A DNA stretch of 64,000 bases from Sclerotiophoma versabilis. Its lineage: Eukaryota > Ascomycota > Dothideomycetes > Pleosporales > Didymellaceae. Location: assembly GCA_012274445.1 (NCBI GenBank), contig JAAROD010000090.1:682001-746000 (forward strand), written 5' to 3'. The notes below the pieces were generated by a model. That model saw only the letters and a list, made by a program, of their open reading frames with translations, was not told where the DNA came from and ran no database searches. How positions within the stretch are numbered: position 1 is the first letter of the stretch; each line of letters opens with the position of its first letter. Shown here piece after piece: positions 23,004-34,740 of the stretch. Made by a program: the position numbers and the translations under genes.

Positions 23004-25871
23004 CTACCGCTGTCTAATCTCAGCATCAGCATCGCTATCCAGAAACCCATGAATCTCTTCCTCTGGCGGCCCCAGATCCCTCGGCTCAGGTTTGCTCTGC
23101 TCAGGGGCTTTTGGCTCTGGCTGCCTCTCAATCGCCTCCAGCTCTTCTTGCATGCGCGCCTCGATCTGCTCGTCCAGCACCCTCGCACCACCCCTCATTC
23201 TGAACATATCCCCCATGCGCTCCTTATCCAGCCCAATACCAAGACTTTGCGCAACGCCTAAGAACTGTTTCTGGTCGTTGAATGCGCCTGTAACGCCGCC
23301 ATTCGCTATGCCCTCGCCACGTTGCACATCGCGCACAATGAGGCGCGCGCGATCAACATCGCCGGCGGCAACGAGCGCTCTGATAACGGCCGTGAGCGCC
23401 TGGAAGCCGGGGTGCTTGCCATGCTTGGACATGCGTGTGAGCACGCTCATCATCTTGCCTATTTCGCCGTGTTCGGCATAGCCTTCGATGCTGCGGTCAA
23501 ACAGGACCTTGTCTGTGTGCGAATGTGGTGATTCGAATATTTGGTGCAGCAGAGAGTCGACTGCTCCGATGGCTGGTGGTGATTGTTGGAAGTAGTATGT
23601 AATGAGTGATGTGTAGACGTGTGCACTGGGCGAGAGGTTGCGGCTTCGCATGTGGTCGATGAGTGCACGCACAGCGTCGTGGCTGTCGTATTGCTTTAGC
23701 AGGCGGTCAATGGCTGTGGCATAGACGTAGTCGTTGAGGCGCAGGCCGCCGGCTTCAAGCTCTTCGAACATCTGGATAAGACGGCTTGCTCGATCTGTCT
23801 CGGACAGGCTGTCAAGAGTACCATTGTCAAAGGCTGCTGTGATGAGCATGGTATGTGTGGAAATGTCCGCTTTTATCCCATTCAAATCCATCTGTTTGAG
23901 CAGCTTGAAAGCTGTGGCATAATCACCTGCGTTGAGATATAGCTGGATCAAGATGTTGAACGTGCGCGTGTCCGGCTTGACATCGAATTGTGTTCCCCAT
24001 TTGAGGATCTTCTGCACATAGTCGACACGCTTCTGCTGATTTATACGAGCGGTCTGTGGTAGTTGAACGATGCCAGATATAGCGCCGTTGACGACCTCCA
24101 CAGATGGCTTCGTGCAGTTATTGACCAGCTTCGCGCATGTGGGGAGATTGTTGGCGCCCTTGGAGTTTCTGGAGTTCGACAGAGGGGTGTTTTTGACAGT
24201 CTCCGCTGACCGCCACCTGCTACCCATCTCGTCGAGAGCTCGAAGGCCAAGATCGATCTGACGAAAAGACATCAAGCCGTGTATCCGTGTCGTCCAGGCA
24301 TAGTTGTCCGGTTCAAATCCTGCGCTCTGCATGCGCTGCCACATCGCGTTGAAGCCGTCAAGGTCTTTTGCTTTCTCACATCCTTCGAGCATTGCAACCC
24401 AGGTTGGCAGCTCAGGCTTGACGCCATTTGACATCATATGATTCCACACTTCGACTGATCGTGAGGCTTGTCGCAAGACCAGATAGCCAGAGAGGAACGC
24501 GTTGTAAATCCTAGGTGGTATCGAAGTTTTTCCGTTTTGTGTGTAGTCCCTTACAATGCGTTTCCAGTGACCCTCAAGCACCACAGGCGACGTCTTGGTT
24601 TGGACTGCACGCGCTATGGCTTTGAGGTTGAATGACTCCAGATCAGTCGTGGCTTGACCGGCAGACTTGCTGGCGAATTTGTTCGACTTCGCATCAGAGT
24701 TGCTTGGCTGTCGTCCCAAAATGCTCAAAGCTCTTCCAGGCGCTGACTCGATCTCCTTTGTTACCTCAACCTGCACCTCTTGAGGAAGGGTTTGGAAAGT
24801 TTTAGAGTACGCTGGGTGTTTCAATACCGTATTAACCCTCGCACCCGACAGGACACGAGCTAACAGATCCAAGAAAGGGGCTGCTTGAGATCGGAGAGAC
24901 TCAGTAGAGTGTATGGCCTCGGAGAGGTTGAACATGTAGATAGCACAGAATCCTAAAGTTGGGCTACCTATGGATTTCGGGTGGAAATCCTGTAAACGGT
25001 AGTTGAAGTCAGATGACTGGAAAATTTGTGGCAGAGCATCAACGGCAGGTAGGTTCCACTCTGGGCTGATAGCCTCTAGCGAATCGTCGCCATTCCCTTT
25101 GCATTGAAAGAATAACCGCCACACAGAGATCAACTCGAAAAGCAGGGAGGGTAGATCCCGTTGCAGAGTCGTGCTTGCGCCATTAGCAGCGAGCATCACT
25201 TGATGTGTCAAAGGCTCAATTGCGTCCTTGACCCATAACCCTGGAGGTGCGATACCAAGCTGCTCGTATTTGAACAGGATGGTCGTAGGAGAGACCGCTG
25301 GCTCTCCTTGTCCTTCGCAAAAACTCTTGAAAGCTTGGGCCAAGATGTTGCTGAAGAAACGCCGCTCGTTGATTTGACGAATATCCGTCGTGGAGGGCTT
25401 CGTGAGCGCCTCGCAATCAGCCGAAGTATATGTCCTTTCAAACAATGCCCAAGCATCCTTCAATCCTTGACCTCGCAGACGCCTCAGAATCTTAACCGTA
25501 TAGGCCTTCCCTTCGTCTTCAGCGCCTTTGGCCTCGTCTGGTGGCACATCATCGAAAGTCTCAGGCGTATCACCAACGCTGTTGCGCACGTGTCTCGAGT
25601 ACCTTCCAACACGCTGAGGCCCATCGCTGGTGGCTTGATTGCTTGTCGGACTTCGGTCGAACAGATTGTACGAGGGTCGCTGGTCGTTCTCATGTGCAAG
25701 GCTTGCGTCGTCCGGTTGTATCTGGTTGCTGGTCTGCTCGGCGCTGGTTTGTGGTTGCTTACTACGCAGCGAAATAAACGTGGCTCGCGGTTGCCATTGA
25801 GGAACCCTAGAAGGTATGCAGTGAGGGCTCAGGCGCGCTCTGCATTGGCGACAAACGTATGAGCCCAACAT
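23004..25871 (-). CDS. mitochondrial pentatricopeptide repeat (PPR) protein
   Basis: A single minus-strand exon of 955 residues. The N-terminus MLGSYVCRQCRARLSPHCIP is Arg-rich without acids, a typical mitochondrial presequence. PPR-type helical pairs are visible from about residue 480, for example YNAFLSGYLVLRQASRSVEV, WVAMLEGCEKAKDLDGFNAM and FNILIQLYLNAGDYATAFKL, continuing through VYTSLITYYF to about 850. The C-terminus is Pro/Glu-rich and polar. PPR proteins bind organellar RNA and control processing, stability or translation; in fungi CYA-5-like members act on cytochrome oxidase transcripts, but the target here cannot be read from sequence. It is divergent from the acid phosphatase gene. 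Confidence 0.87.
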   Translation of the reverse strand: MLGSYVCRQCRARLSPHCIPSRVPQWQPRATFISLRSKQPQTSAEQTSNQIQPDDASLAHENDQRPSYNLFDRSPTSNQATSDGPQRVGRYSRHVRNSVGDTPETFDDVPPDEAKGAEDEGKAYTVKILRRLRGQGLKDAWALFERTYTSADCEALTKPSTTDIRQINERRFFSNILAQAFKSFCEGQGEPAVSPTTILFKYEQLGIAPPGLWVKDAIEPLTHQVMLAANGASTTLQRDLPSLLFELISVWRLFFQCKGNGDDSLEAISPEWNLPAVDALPQIFQSSDFNYRLQDFHPKSIGSPTLGFCAIYMFNLSEAIHSTESLRSQAAPFLDLLARVLSGARVNTVLKHPAYSKTFQTLPQEVQVEVTKEIESAPGRALSILGRQPSNSDAKSNKFASKSAGQATTDLESFNLKAIARAVQTKTSPVVLEGHWKRIVRDYTQNGKTSIPPRIYNAFLSGYLVLRQASRSVEVWNHMMSNGVKPELPTWVAMLEGCEKAKDLDGFNAMWQRMQSAGFEPDNYAWTTRIHGLMSFRQIDLGLRALDEMGSRWRSAETVKNTPLSNSRNSKGANNLPTCAKLVNNCTKPSVEVVNGAISGIVQLPQTARINQQKRVDYVQKILKWGTQFDVKPDTRTFNILIQLYLNAGDYATAFKLLKQMDLNGIKADISTHTMLITAAFDNGTLDSLSETDRASRLIQMFEELEAGGLRLNDYVYATAIDRLLKQYDSHDAVRALIDHMRSRNLSPSAHVYTSLITYYFQQSPPAIGAVDSLLHQIFESPHSHTDKVLFDRSIEGYAEHGEIGKMMSVLTRMSKHGKHPGFQALTAVIRALVAAGDVDRARLIVRDVQRGEGIANGGVTGAFNDQKQFLGVAQSLGIGLDKERMGDMFRMRGGARVLDEQIEARMQEELEAIERQPEPKAPEQSKPEPRDLGPPEEEIHGFLDSDADAEIRQR

Positions 25872-26282
25872 AGCGAGTGGTGGACCAGTGCAAGGAAGGA
25901 AAGAAAACTGGCAACTACGTTAGTCGTGCGGATTGGCCGCAAAGTCAATACTCACAGTATTGTACAATCTATGAACTACTCATTACGAGTGGATGCGCTA
26001 CAATACCACCAAGATTACGATGTCTACCGCCTCTTAACGTGGAGCGTAAGGATGAGCAGCGTGGAGCTTTCCGCATCGCGAACCCGAAAAAGGAAAGCTC
26101 CGCGGGCAATGGCCCAATGACGTATCACGTGTATCGAGCCGCAAGCGCGACTCGCTGACTCCAGCGCTCGCTCAACCCTTTCAAAGGGTCAACGCTTGCT
26201 ATATATCCTGTGTATGAACACGACGCGTTCAAATCGAGCCCCAATTTGTTGACTGCACTGTCAGCGCGTCACTTCGAGCATC
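25872..26282. promoter_or_regulatory. divergent promoter, PPR and acid phosphatase genes
   Basis: The 411-bp gap contains TGACGTA (26118-26124), an E-box CACGTG (26126-26131), an inverted repeat ACCCTTT-c-AAAGGGT (26075 + 100, i.e. 26175-26189) and a TATA-like TATATA (26201-26206, about 80 bp before the phosphatase ATG). CACGTG is the core bound by Pho4/NUC-1-type bHLH activators of phosphate genes; its use here is inference. Confidence 0.5.
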
Positions 26283-28054
26283 ATGACCACCCACATCCCT
26301 AGGGCGTTCTACTCGCAGGAGGAGCTCGATAAGCTTTATCCCAAAGAACTGGAATTACAACTTGTGCAGATTGTGAGGAACGGAGCTGTTCTAGTGTGAG
26401 CTCATCTGATGTCCTTGCAGCTCTTACGCCATGGTGAAAGGACGCCCGTATCACCACGTTTCCAGAATGTACGCCGTCTTAATTACCTTGCTCTACACCG
26501 AGACACTAACTTGGTACTAGACTGGCTTACAACCGTGTACGTCAATTCGTCCAGGTTTCTAAGGCGAGATACTAACCTATCAGATTGGCCATACTGCAAT
26601 GCCGCACGACAGCTGTCAAGCGTTATCATGAGTACCAAAGACTTCACACAATGGGATCAGCTCAAATATCGCCGACGAATTGAGACTTTTGGCACAGATG
26701 ATGGGCCAGGTATTTTGGCACTCCTCAAGTACACACATTATGCTGATCACCCATAGTGATTGCATCAGGACCACACAACGAGTTTGATGCTGTCTGTCAA
26801 CCAGGAGAGCTTACTGACAAAGGTCGCCAAACTACCCTAGCTCTGGGGGAACGTCTTCGTCACCTCTATGTTGACCAGCTCCAATTCATGCCAAAACTTA
26901 TTGCTGATAGCGATATGATATACTTGCGGGCTACGCCCATTCCACGAGCTCTCGAATCTGTTCAACAAGCGTTTTGGGGCTTCTACCCACCGTCTGCACG
27001 AACAGCCGACTTCCCTTCTCCCACCATCATCACCAGAACACCCGCTGATGAGACTCTTTTCCCCAATGACGCCAGTTGCAGACGTTTTGGCCAGCTCAGC
27101 CGTGCGTTCGCGCAGCGATCTGCTGAACGATGGAACGACACCGAGGATATGGAGTACCTGTCAAAGCTGTTCTCAAAGTACATGCCTGACCAAGCCAAAG
27201 TAGCGGTAGACTCTCGGCCAAGGCTTTCAGGTATCATGGACACCATCAACGCTACAGATGCCCACGGCCCAGAGACCAAGCTACCCAAGGACTTCTACGA
27301 CCCCAAAGCGCGCGCCATCATCGACAGGATTGCCGTAGAAGAGTGGTTCAAGGGCTATACCGAGTCAGCAGAATACCGGATGCTCGGAATTGGCGCCCTT
27401 TTAGGTGATATCACATCCCGCATGACCGGCAGCGTCGAAAAGAACGGTCGTGACGGGCTTCTCGAAATTGGCGGCAGCGACGGTGCACTGGGACGCGGTC
27501 GCGGCGGCGAAACGAACACCAAGCTCGCGCTTTCGGGCTGTCACGACACTACCCTTGCCGCCGCTCTGACCTCACTGGGTGCATTCGAGAACGAGAAGTG
27601 GCCTCCGTTTACGAGCCATATTGCCTTCGAACTCTTCAAAGCAAAGAATGCAACTCCACCTTCTCGACCTACAATACCCACTCTGAACCAAAACGCCCCT
27701 CCCAAAGCTCAGAGCTGGTGGTCCTCCCTCTTCGGCCGCACAAACCGCACAACTCTTTCTGATGCTCCTCAGCCTGAAGGTATTGCGCGCAAGCCTTTGT
27801 CCGAACTTTCATCTGCACAGCGTGAGGAGCTCCAAGGCTACTACGTTCGCATCAGGTACAACGACAGAATCATGCAGATCCCAGCATGCAAAGCGGAAGG
27901 CAAGCATCTCGAGGGCGACACAACGTTCTGCACACTTGAGACATTCAAAGGCGTAGTTGATAAGATCACGCCCAAGAATTGGAAGGTGGCGTGTAGTTCG
28001 AGACTCGATGCTCCTGCGATCCCGGAGAAGGTCGAGGTCGCTGGATATGAGTGA
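26283..28054 (+). CDS. histidine acid phosphatase (branch 2 histidine phosphatase)
   Basis: Five exons, 26283-26372, 26421-26468, 26521-26536, 26584-26709 and 26757-28054, give 525 residues. All four introns are 47-52 nt with ctaac- or ctgat-like branches. Exon 3 is only 16 nt and supplies TGLQP and part of Tyr. The catalytic RHGERTP motif (His34) is formed across exon 2, and the partner HD motif is in GCHDTTLAAALTS (His356, Asp357). No signal peptide is visible, unlike secreted phytases; this matches intracellular members related to lysophosphatidic acid phosphatase (ACP6). A C-terminal Cys-containing region (IPACKAEGKHLEGDTTFC) is also family-like. It removes phosphate by a phosphohistidine intermediate; the substrate is not known. 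Confidence 0.9.
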
Positions 28055-28661
28055 GGGCTGAGGGCTGAGGCTTTGGGTTCGTTTGGAGACATGATGTGCA
28101 TATCGGAAGTTGGATAGACGGAAACCATAACGATTCAAAAGTACCGCTCAAGGGGCCTTTGAGACGTATCGATCTCTGTCAAGGGATCGAGAGCAAGGAT
28201 AATTTCTCAAGCGGCCGTTGAACACCCAAGACAGTAGAGATTTACATTATTATCTCTAAACCGATGCTGCATTGTTTCTTGACTCAACCTTGCACGAGTA
28301 TTACTTTCTCGATCCCCCGTGTCAATACCCCTCGTCTCCACGGTGATCTCGACGTCACCTCTAGCGTCATGACTTGTCTACAGCTCTTTTTCAATAAGGT
28401 GGTCAAATCTGTGACAGGAACATTTGAATGTCTCATCCAATTGAGCTACGCTCGAGATTATTTGAAGACGATCAACTCAAGAACACAGTGTGTAGTGTAC
28501 GATACAGACGCGAATCGTAGCCACGACAGCCACAACTCCGCGTCTTGCTCCCAAACACGGGTTTTCGTCTTGAATTGGTTTAGAGATTTGTGGCATCTGG
28601 ACAAATGTCTAGGGTAGATTCCTGGCACGTGCAACGAATTCATTCGACGGTAAGTTCCAAT

Positions 28662-28682
28662 GAGAGAGAGAGAGAGAGAGAG
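28662..28682. repeat. (GA)n microsatellite
   Basis: About ten uninterrupted GA dinucleotides. Confidence 0.95.
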
Positions 28683-30420
28683 TAGTCGGCTCCGAGAATG
28701 AGTAAAACAAAATAAAACTCGGTAATCGCCCGTTCGTGATGCTGTGGAGCTCGTTAAGCAACAAAACACAGACCGATTGAAGCTGTCACAAAGCTGCCAG
28801 ACAACCTGTCATACTACAGAGCGTTTTACGCAGGGACAAGAGATTGGCGCATGGGTTGCTTGACTTGTTCTACAGTCAGTCATTACTCCATCACCACCAG
28901 TTCCAGCCTTGGGCTAAGCACATCAGTATCACGAAACCGCAGAACAGTTGCGCACGCGCTGTCAGAGCCATTGTTTCTGGCCACCAGATGTGACATGTGT
29001 ATCGAGTGGGTCCGCAGTAAAGCCGGGTGCTGCTCGAGAAAATGACGCGCATAGAAGCAGCGAGGCAAAGACAACTGAAGTCCCTGCACACGGCATGCAG
29101 TACTGCCGTTATCTGGACGTGTGTCAAGTACCCTAGACTGCGTCGTATGGATGAGCGGGCGGGTGATACACTTCGTGCGTCGCACCAATAGCGGGGTGTG
29201 CGTTACAATGCCTGACAGAACGTGACGAATGGGTTGAGTATTGTTATGTCCAATGATGGTGTGGTTGCTGTCAAGACGGGTGGTATCCTGCCGTCCATTG
29301 CTGATGATCAAGTCTAGTCCCAGTACCGTGGTTGTGGTTCGACCGTGATCGTGAACCTGAAGCTCAGCCATTGAATGACCACCACCTTGGCATCAGGTTG
29401 CCCTCTCATGCCAATAGTATTCGCATGACATGTTAGTAGACTGGAGCGTCGTTGTGAGAGTGCTACACCACGTCATCTTCCTCGTGAAGGCGGTTGAACT
29501 GTCATCTACAAACGGTCAAATTTCGGCATTGCGGCTTGGTACATCGCGAGCGGGGTGTCCTACCCCCAACGTTTACTGAGGGTGATGCAGTTGACCAATT
29601 TATTGGTCCCCTATGTTGTAAGCAGGTAGACAGCAGCAAGACGGTTGTTGCGCTGAGCGGCGCTCGACGCAGGGGCAGAGTGACATGGGCCAATCACATC
29701 GGACCGGACAGCTGACTTTCTGATGGGTCGCCACTGCCATCGATATTTGTGTGGGGCTCTGTGCGATGTCTCAGTGAAAGGGTTCTGAGAGAAGGCTGCC
29801 CATCCGGAAGGTTGCCGATTTGACCTGGAGGTGGCATTAGCAGCTCCACGGCATACTGCTGGGCTTTTGATCGATCATTGCAAACCCTACAAATCGCAAG
29901 ATTGATGCAACCTGCCACAGCTGGAAAGCGTCGAGGTCCCGGCTAGTCTGATACATCGCACCACTTCCCCACATCACCTGCTCTTGCCTGATCAGAGTCT
30001 TCTCGTATCAAAAGAAAGAGGCGCGGTGCGGTCTTGGTCAATGCCTGGAAGCCGCGCACATTGCCAAAAGCGGAGGTTGTATCCGCATTGTTAAGGTTTG
30101 ACACGCACGTTGACGCTTCCTCGCAGGAACGAGGCAAAGCAGCCAGCTTCTAGAAAACCTGACGTGAAACCTTTCAGAAGTGACAGGAGGGCGAAACGCA
30201 AGGCGACGTTCCCCGTAAGCCGAACCTGAGGATGAAAGATGCACAGACTGCATGAACGCAGGATCTTTGCCGGACGGCAGGATACGGTCCTACACAGAAC
30301 TGAAACGACGGCAGTGCAGGTACGTGCTGGTCGCTGTGGATCTACGCTGCGCTCAGACGTTGACTGAGGAAACACGCTGGCGCAGGAAGGTCTGACGGGT
30401 GAAGGCCCAGTAAGCCCGTA

Positions 30421-30441
30421 GAGCTGAGAGCTGAGAGCTGA
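30421..30441. repeat. 7-bp tandem GAGCTGA, three copies
   Basis: Three perfect head-to-tail copies of GAGCTGA, followed by GAGG. Confidence 0.9.
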
Positions 30442-31401
30442 GAGGTGTACCTGCATCCTCACCCGACGCCTTCGGGGATTAATGCGGCCAGATGCAAGAG
30501 CTCCCATCTGGGTGAGATACTGCTTGGTATGCAGCCTAACGCGCTGTGTCGTGTTCGGTGGTTTTTCTCTGACGCGCGCCGATCGAAACCCACTTTGTCT
30601 GGGTGTGAAGGCGCCGATCGTCTAACGGCCCGATCAACGGCTCTTCTCGAGCTTCCATCCCAACTTCTCTCTCCGGCCGTCGATACTTCCATTGACCGCA
30701 TGCTGCCCATCAAGTTTCGAGGCAGCCAGACGATCCCTCCACAGAGCCAGCATATCCGTGCCTGTTATGGGTATTGCAAGGTTGCAGTCTGTGTACCAGT
30801 GGCGGCGCCTGTGACACGGCTCTCCCCCATGGCGCTGCAGTTCACGCGTCCCTCTCCCTGGACCGAATGCTCCCTTCAAGTCGCACAGGGTTCACCCCTC
30901 CCCAAAAATGGGTGATACAGTTAGTCGGATGCTGCCGATTTGCTATTTACCATCCCTTGCCGCTGTTCGTCTTGGGTTGCGCCTGAACTGATTCTTGCCT
31001 ACTCTCTTTCTCAGAGGCCCCAGTCCATGTGCAAGTTTCCATCCTGCTTCATCAGGTCCTGGCATCGACTCGCTCCCTGGCAGGCGTCCTCTTCTCCTTT
31101 CGCTTATGTGACATCTGCTTGACCTGTTCCACTCTCCCGGTAACCAGCTGTCTTTCACTCCTTCTACCATCCTTACCCACACTCTCGTTGTATTAAGAAA
31201 GAGGTGGAGCCTGATTGACATATTCCCCTGCACCTTATTGCTTGTCAACTGTGGCTTGTGTCTGCCGAGGATTACCTCACACTTCCCTCACGACATTCAG
31301 GAACATCAACACTACCTCAAGGGAGCCAAGCACCTATCCATCAGTTAGTTCGCCCTCTTTCCTGGGTTTGGGCACACCACCACCATCACGACCATCACAA
31401 T

Positions 31402-33178
31402 ATGGGCAGGATGGCACCCGTTCTCACATCGCGGATGCTCAATGGCGGGGGAAGCAACACTGATCCTCTCGGTATCACATACGTTGTCATCGCCATAGTA
31501 TACACAATCATTCTGGCATACGAGCTCGCACTTCTGTACCGAAGACGAGATGCATTTTGTGTACAAATCAGGAACATCAAGATCGTCTTCGCTGCGGTGT
31601 CGATGCTCCACGTGTACCTAACACTCGTCTTCCTGGCGTATCCATGGAATGGGCTATACCCGTGCTCAGCAGAGTTCTGGGTCATGTCCATTTTCCTGCC
31701 CTTGGGAATGGCATTCTTTCAAGGTAAGACTCACCTAGTAGAGATTCTGTGTTTGTACTGACTTCGAAAGCGTGTAATGCCAGGGTTCTAACAGCATACG
31801 AAAGCCAACGTCGCATGACACGCAACTTCCTTGAGGGTGCTCGTAAGGAGCGGATGTCCTACACACCTGCAGGGCTTCTTAGGGCTTGGAAGAACCTAGA
31901 TGCCGCCTCCAAAGTCTACGTGCTCACGCTTCTGGGCTTGATCATCTCGGTATGCCAACCCTTCCACTCATCTGTTAAGCAGAACCTAACACGTACAGTT
32001 CGTTCCTGCCATTATCCTTTACTTTGGCTCTCGTCGATTCCACGCATCCTACGGTTTCTTTGGGACAGTAGCTGGATTCATGGAGTGCCGCAAAGGATTT
32101 GAATGGTATGTGACAAAAGCGTCTTCAGGTTGTTCAATTACTGATAAGATGACAGGATGCCGTCAATATTTGTGCAACTTTTCTGGACAGCGATGGTCGG
32201 ACCCTGGATCCTTTGGAAGATCCGCCACATCCAGGACGTTCACTCATGGGCATGGCAGACGAGGCTGGCCATCATTGCAGGGTATGTATAGTTGGAAAAC
32301 GGATCGAAACAAATACTGACTTGTGCTTCAGCCTACCTGGTACGCCACTGTGGGTTGCATTCACATACTCGAACATGCCTGAGATCGCCCAGATCAGGAA
32401 CTACTTCGCGCCACCAGGGTGGTTCATCCCATCTCTCATCGTGTGCCAACAGGTCCTCATTCTCATCCCGCTCTCCGACGCCTTCAAGTCTAAGCCTCGT
32501 GAACGCCCCATGTCAACAACCGCCGAGACCGCATCACTTACATCGACCATGTCCACAACCTCAAAGAAGTCTGCACAGGAGCTCTTCCGCGAACTAAAGC
32601 CCAAAGCCTCCATGCAAGCCCTCGAGCTTAGCATCGAGCAGAACATCGAACCCCTCATCGTCTGGGCCGCAACTAAGGAATTCACCGCCGAGAACACCAT
32701 CTTTCTGCGCGAAGTCCGAAACTGGCGGAAAAAGTGGTCTTCCCTGAAAGTCGTATCCACAGCCCAACGCCGTCAAATGTTCAACGAAGCCTCTCTTATC
32801 TACTTCACCCTGATCAACCCTTTCACCGCCGAAACGCCCATCAACATCGAATACAAGGTCTTCAAGGTCTTGCAGAACCTGTTTGCTGGCATGGAATACG
32901 ACCCTTACATGCCGCGCAGTCAGACACCAGAGGATGTTAAGTCACCTGTTGTCCGCGAGAACGTCATCTGCCCTTGGGAGGAGACACTGAGCCGCCCGGC
33001 TAGCATTCAGTCCGACGTCACCAGCTCGTCCACATCATCGAATTCGAGCATCATCCCGAGCGAGTTCAATGAGGATATCTTCGACGCAGCTTACGAGAGC
33101 ATCAAGTACCTCGTTTTTACAAACACATGGCCGCGCTACGTCGACGCTGAGATGTCTAGTAAGGCGTCGTCACCGTAG
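31402..33178 (+). CDS. seven-transmembrane protein with C-terminal RGS domain (GprK type)
   Basis: Five exons, 31402-31723, 31771-31949, 31999-32105, 32156-32281 and 32332-33178, give 526 residues; introns are 47-50 nt and phases agree. Hydrophobic helices are visible at ITYVVIAIVYTIILAYELAL, IVFAAVSMLHVYLTLVFLAY, FWVMSIFLPLGMAFFQA, VYVLTLLGLIISFVPAII, the segment around ASYGFFGTVAGF, FVQLFWTAMVGPWILW and the segment before SDAFKSKPRERP. The RGS domain covers about 335-512 (LELSIEQNIEPLIVW to YESIKYLVFTNTWPRYV) with an inserted Ser-rich loop. RGS domains speed GTP hydrolysis by G-alpha; the fused 7TM layout is that of fungal GprK-class receptors and plant RGS1. The ligand is unknown. Confidence 0.88.
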
Positions 33179-34740
33179 ATATTTTCGCCCCCCTCCCCAA
33201 CCCGTCGACGGAGAAAGAGTAAAGGCATACGACAATATCAATAACATGGGCCGACGACACATTCTTAGCCCCAAGCATGCAAACTCGACGGCCGCACCTC
33301 ATTAAGAACATACCGATGGCCTGTCTGGCACATGCTATCGGCTAAAGCATCATAACAAGGCTCTTAGATAGAAGCACAACACCTGTCAAAATGGAGGCGA
33401 GCGTTTGTCTTTGCGTGTTTGGAGGAATAGGCGGTGTGTATATGCGTGCCAGTGTATGGGTGGAGGGAAGACTGGGGTTGTATTGGATTGAGTGAAAGAT
33501 TATACCCTAATGTCATTCCTTGCTTTACTTTTCCCTATAGCTGATACTACCCTTCCGTCTTTGAGTCTTGACATGCTCTCGCACTTGATCTTCCTGTCCC
33601 CAACCACCATCGCTTGTCGCTTCTACAGACTCCCGCCCCCGACTCCCCCTTCCGACTCTCCCTGGTCCGAAAACCGTTTCTAAACCGAACATCGGGACAC
33701 AAGGGATCGTCGTCCGGACGCGATCGAGCCGTTACTCGACCCCGTTGCTGCTAGTTTGATCAATCCTTTGGTCTGCAACATGCAGTGTCGCGGGGCTCGT
33801 AGGGCTGTCGCAAGAGAACGGAACAGGGGGAAGATGGAGATATGCAACATGGTTTCATACCGGGCTAGCGGCACGACTCAAGAAGAAATGTAAATGCCGT
33901 GTTGACAGTGTGGATAGTCGCGCAAAAACGGTGTGGATGTTTGGGTCCTCGGTTTGGAGGGAGAGCGGATGGCGATGGAAGTGAATGCTGATGCTCCGAG
34001 GGAGGTTCGAGATGGCGAGGAGATGCTAGTTCGTGTGTGAGAGAACGCTACCTTCTTGACTCTGGCGCTGTGGTGTGTTGTGGTGTATTGGTCTTTCCTG
34101 CGAAAGCCGCCTCACATTGAGAATAGCAGTAACGCACGCCTGGGTCACGTTCTGCGTCCACCGCTTATCTCGCTTGCGGGTTCTGGATGGCACAACGATG
34201 TTCGAGCTGTTACGAGCCGCTTCTCACTATCTTTGATGCGCCGCCATCTTGAGCTGCAGGATCCGGCACTCTGAGCTCGGCGCTCTTTGGTTAGAATATG
34301 CATCAATAGGCAAGTGGAGTGTCGGCCGCGACGAGGAGACCAAAGGAAGTTTTGAATCTTTATATTTGTATTACTATGTATGAAGCGCTGTAGCTTCCCT
34401 TGCCCCAGTGGCTATATGCCTTCCCTAGTCTTAGGTAACGAAATAAGTGGCGTGGAGATTGCCGAACAGTGTGAAGCCCAGATCGCCAAAAGAGAAGAAA
34501 GTAGAAAGTAGAAAGTAAGTAGGAGAAAATGGACAGAGACGGTCGTTGTGAAGGTATCATCTGAGCCTTTGGCCGCCAGGCGCTTAATATGGCTGCGAGA
34601 TGGTTGCAACCGGAGTGGCCTGTGAGCGAAGAGTGTGAATCTTGACGTGGCTGAGTTGGATTCATCCGCTTTGAGTTTGCGTGTTACTCGCCGTTGTTTG
34701 CGCTCGCTTGTGCGCATAGCTGCCTGCTTTTACAACTCGT
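33179..34740. other. gap between convergent genes
   Basis: 1.56 kb between the receptor and PIS1 3' ends. No gene is seen. A 7-bp tandem (GAAAGTA, three copies) lies at 34497-34517. Confidence 0.5.

Larger units (their letters stand above)
28055..31401. other. 3.3-kb gap upstream of the 7TM-RGS gene
   Basis: No gene is supported. It holds a (GA)n microsatellite (28662-28682), a 7-bp tandem (30421-30441) and a degenerate tRNA-like segment that I rejected. The last 500 bp (from about 30900) are pyrimidine-rich and look like the promoter and long leader of the receptor gene. Confidence 0.45.

Noticed and set aside
28399..28456. tRNA-like segment on the minus strand with an A-box (TAGCTCAATTGG)
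   Set aside because: The B-box is degenerate (GATTTGACC), the anticodon arm is too short and the acceptor ends do not pair. At best a decayed tRNA fragment.
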